6,390 nt of DNA from CAZXSK01 sp964642855 (GTDB lineage Bacteria; Planctomycetota; Phycisphaerae; SM23-33), in NCBI GenBank assembly GCA_964642855.1, contig CAZXSK010000112.1, positions 1 to 6,390 of the forward strand, given 5' to 3'. Under the pieces are notes generated by a model, which saw only the letters and a program-made list of their open reading frames with translations, did no database searches and was not told where the DNA came from. A program made the position numbers and the translations under genes. Below are positions 5,678 to 6,390 of the stretch, in pieces. Positions within the stretch are counted from its first letter, which is position 1. The number at the start of each line of letters is the position of its first letter.

Positions 5678-6390
5678 ATGCGACAGTCACTTGTTGCCGC
5701 CATTGCACTTACTTTGCTCTTGCTTGCGACTGTCCGAACCGGGTACGCAGGCGAGAACCGCTATGAGGTTGTCTGTGACCCGGATCCCGCCGATGTCCAT
5801 GTCAGCGAACGCGAGTCCTATGTGAAACTGCGTGAGCTTGGCGTGTCCTGCAACACCACCAAGGACGGCCATGTCGCTCAGGTCATATTCAATAAGCACA
5901 GGGAACTCCCAGACGAGACACTCAAGCTTGTGCGGGAGTTCACCAAGGCTGCCTCGGTTAGCTTCGGCCGAGCTCCTTTCACCGATGTCGCCCTTGAACA
6001 TTTGTCTGGCCTCAAGCAACTTGACCAGATCGATATATCGTACACCAAGATCACGGACGCCGGCCTAGCCCAACTGTCCAGTTGCGTAAACCTGACCTCC
6101 ATCAATTGCTCGCATGTTGACGTCACTGACGAGGGTATCAGGCACCTTGCGGCCCTGAAGAAACTTCGGCTTCTGCGTCTAAGCAATACCAAGATTACCG
6201 ATGCTGGCCTTGCTCTTCTGGCCAAGCTGCCCGATCTTCGCAGGCTCGAAATCAAAGACACTCAGGTTACTGACAAGGGGCTTGAAGGCTTGGCTGGGGC
6301 AGTTGAAATGGAAGCTCTGTACCTTGGTGGAACACGCGTCACTGACAAGGGGCTGGTCCATCTGAAAGAGATGAAAAGACTCCGAGCTTT
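5678..6390 (+). CDS. Exported leucine-rich repeat protein (3' end outside window)
   Basis: The frame is open from ATG 5678 to the right edge: 237 codons and two spare bases. Residues 1-24 are a classical Sec signal peptide (MRQSLVAAIALTLLLLATVR...) with a probable cut after GYA24. A segment with LRELGVSCNTTKDGHVAQVIFN (split here as LRELGVSC and HVAQVIFN, ~51-72) resembles the N-cap preceding planctomycete LRRs. Seven repeats of exactly 24 residues then start at 75, 99, 123, 147, 171, 195 and 219; the first two are degenerate (RELPDETL, APFTDVAL) and the later ones canonical (TKITDAGL, TQVTDKGL, TRVTDKGL). The repeats probably continue past the window. There is no Cys at the signal-peptide cut, so unlike its neighbour it is expected to be soluble after export. 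The role is probably protein binding; partner unknown. The start is supported by the signal peptide and an upstream AAAGG. Confidence 0.9.
   Translation, partial: MRQSLVAAIALTLLLLATVRTGYAGENRYEVVCDPDPADVHVSERESYVKLRELGVSCNTTKDGHVAQVIFNKHRELPDETLKLVREFTKAASVSFGRAPFTDVALEHLSGLKQLDQIDISYTKITDAGLAQLSSCVNLTSINCSHVDVTDEGIRHLAALKKLRLLRLSNTKITDAGLALLAKLPDLRRLEIKDTQVTDKGLEGLAGAVEMEALYLGGTRVTDKGLVHLKEMKRLRA

Noticed and set aside
5687..6261. Overlapping minus-strand ORFs near the right end
   Set aside because: The plus strand here encodes a signal peptide followed by perfectly periodic 24-residue LRRs, so the minus-strand frames are shadows.

Overview
The window looks like a chromosomal piece from a member of the Planctomycetota. 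The evidence is indirect: two genes encode the 24-residue leucine-rich repeats (T-x-I-T-D-x-G-L type) that are abundant in that phylum. A third encodes a very large secreted-type protein with a parallel beta-helix of the 'GNYIGTN' type joined to a C-terminal metalloprotease-like domain, also common there. No rRNA, tRNA or CRISPR array is visible, so the taxonomic call is an inference from protein style.

Layout, left to right. Positions 1-3000 (+) are the 3' part of a large open frame that enters from the left edge: about 1,000 residues of beta-helix, beta-sandwich modules and a terminal HEXXH domain. Positions 3001-3149 form a short spacer with a weak hairpin and a possible small ORF whose stop codon overlaps the next start. 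Positions 3150-4214 (+) encode a probable lipoprotein with four LRRs and an unassigned C-terminal domain. Positions 4251-5610 are an intact insertion sequence with one transposase gene (5539-4373, minus strand), imperfect inverted ends and a CTAG duplication on both sides. Positions 5678-6390 (+) are the 5' part of a second, exported LRR protein that runs off the right edge.

All non-IS genes lie on the plus strand and appear to be exported or surface proteins. Removing the IS and one CTAG copy leaves about 99 bp between the two LRR genes, so they were probably neighbours, perhaps co-transcribed, before the insertion. The IS genes have no functional link to the rest. I see no defence system, biosynthetic cluster or clearly new molecular machine. 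The most interesting points are the protease/beta-helix fusion with unusual third-ligand spacing, the small overlapping ORF, and the unassigned domain of the LRR lipoprotein. No stretch longer than 300 bases lacks a gene.
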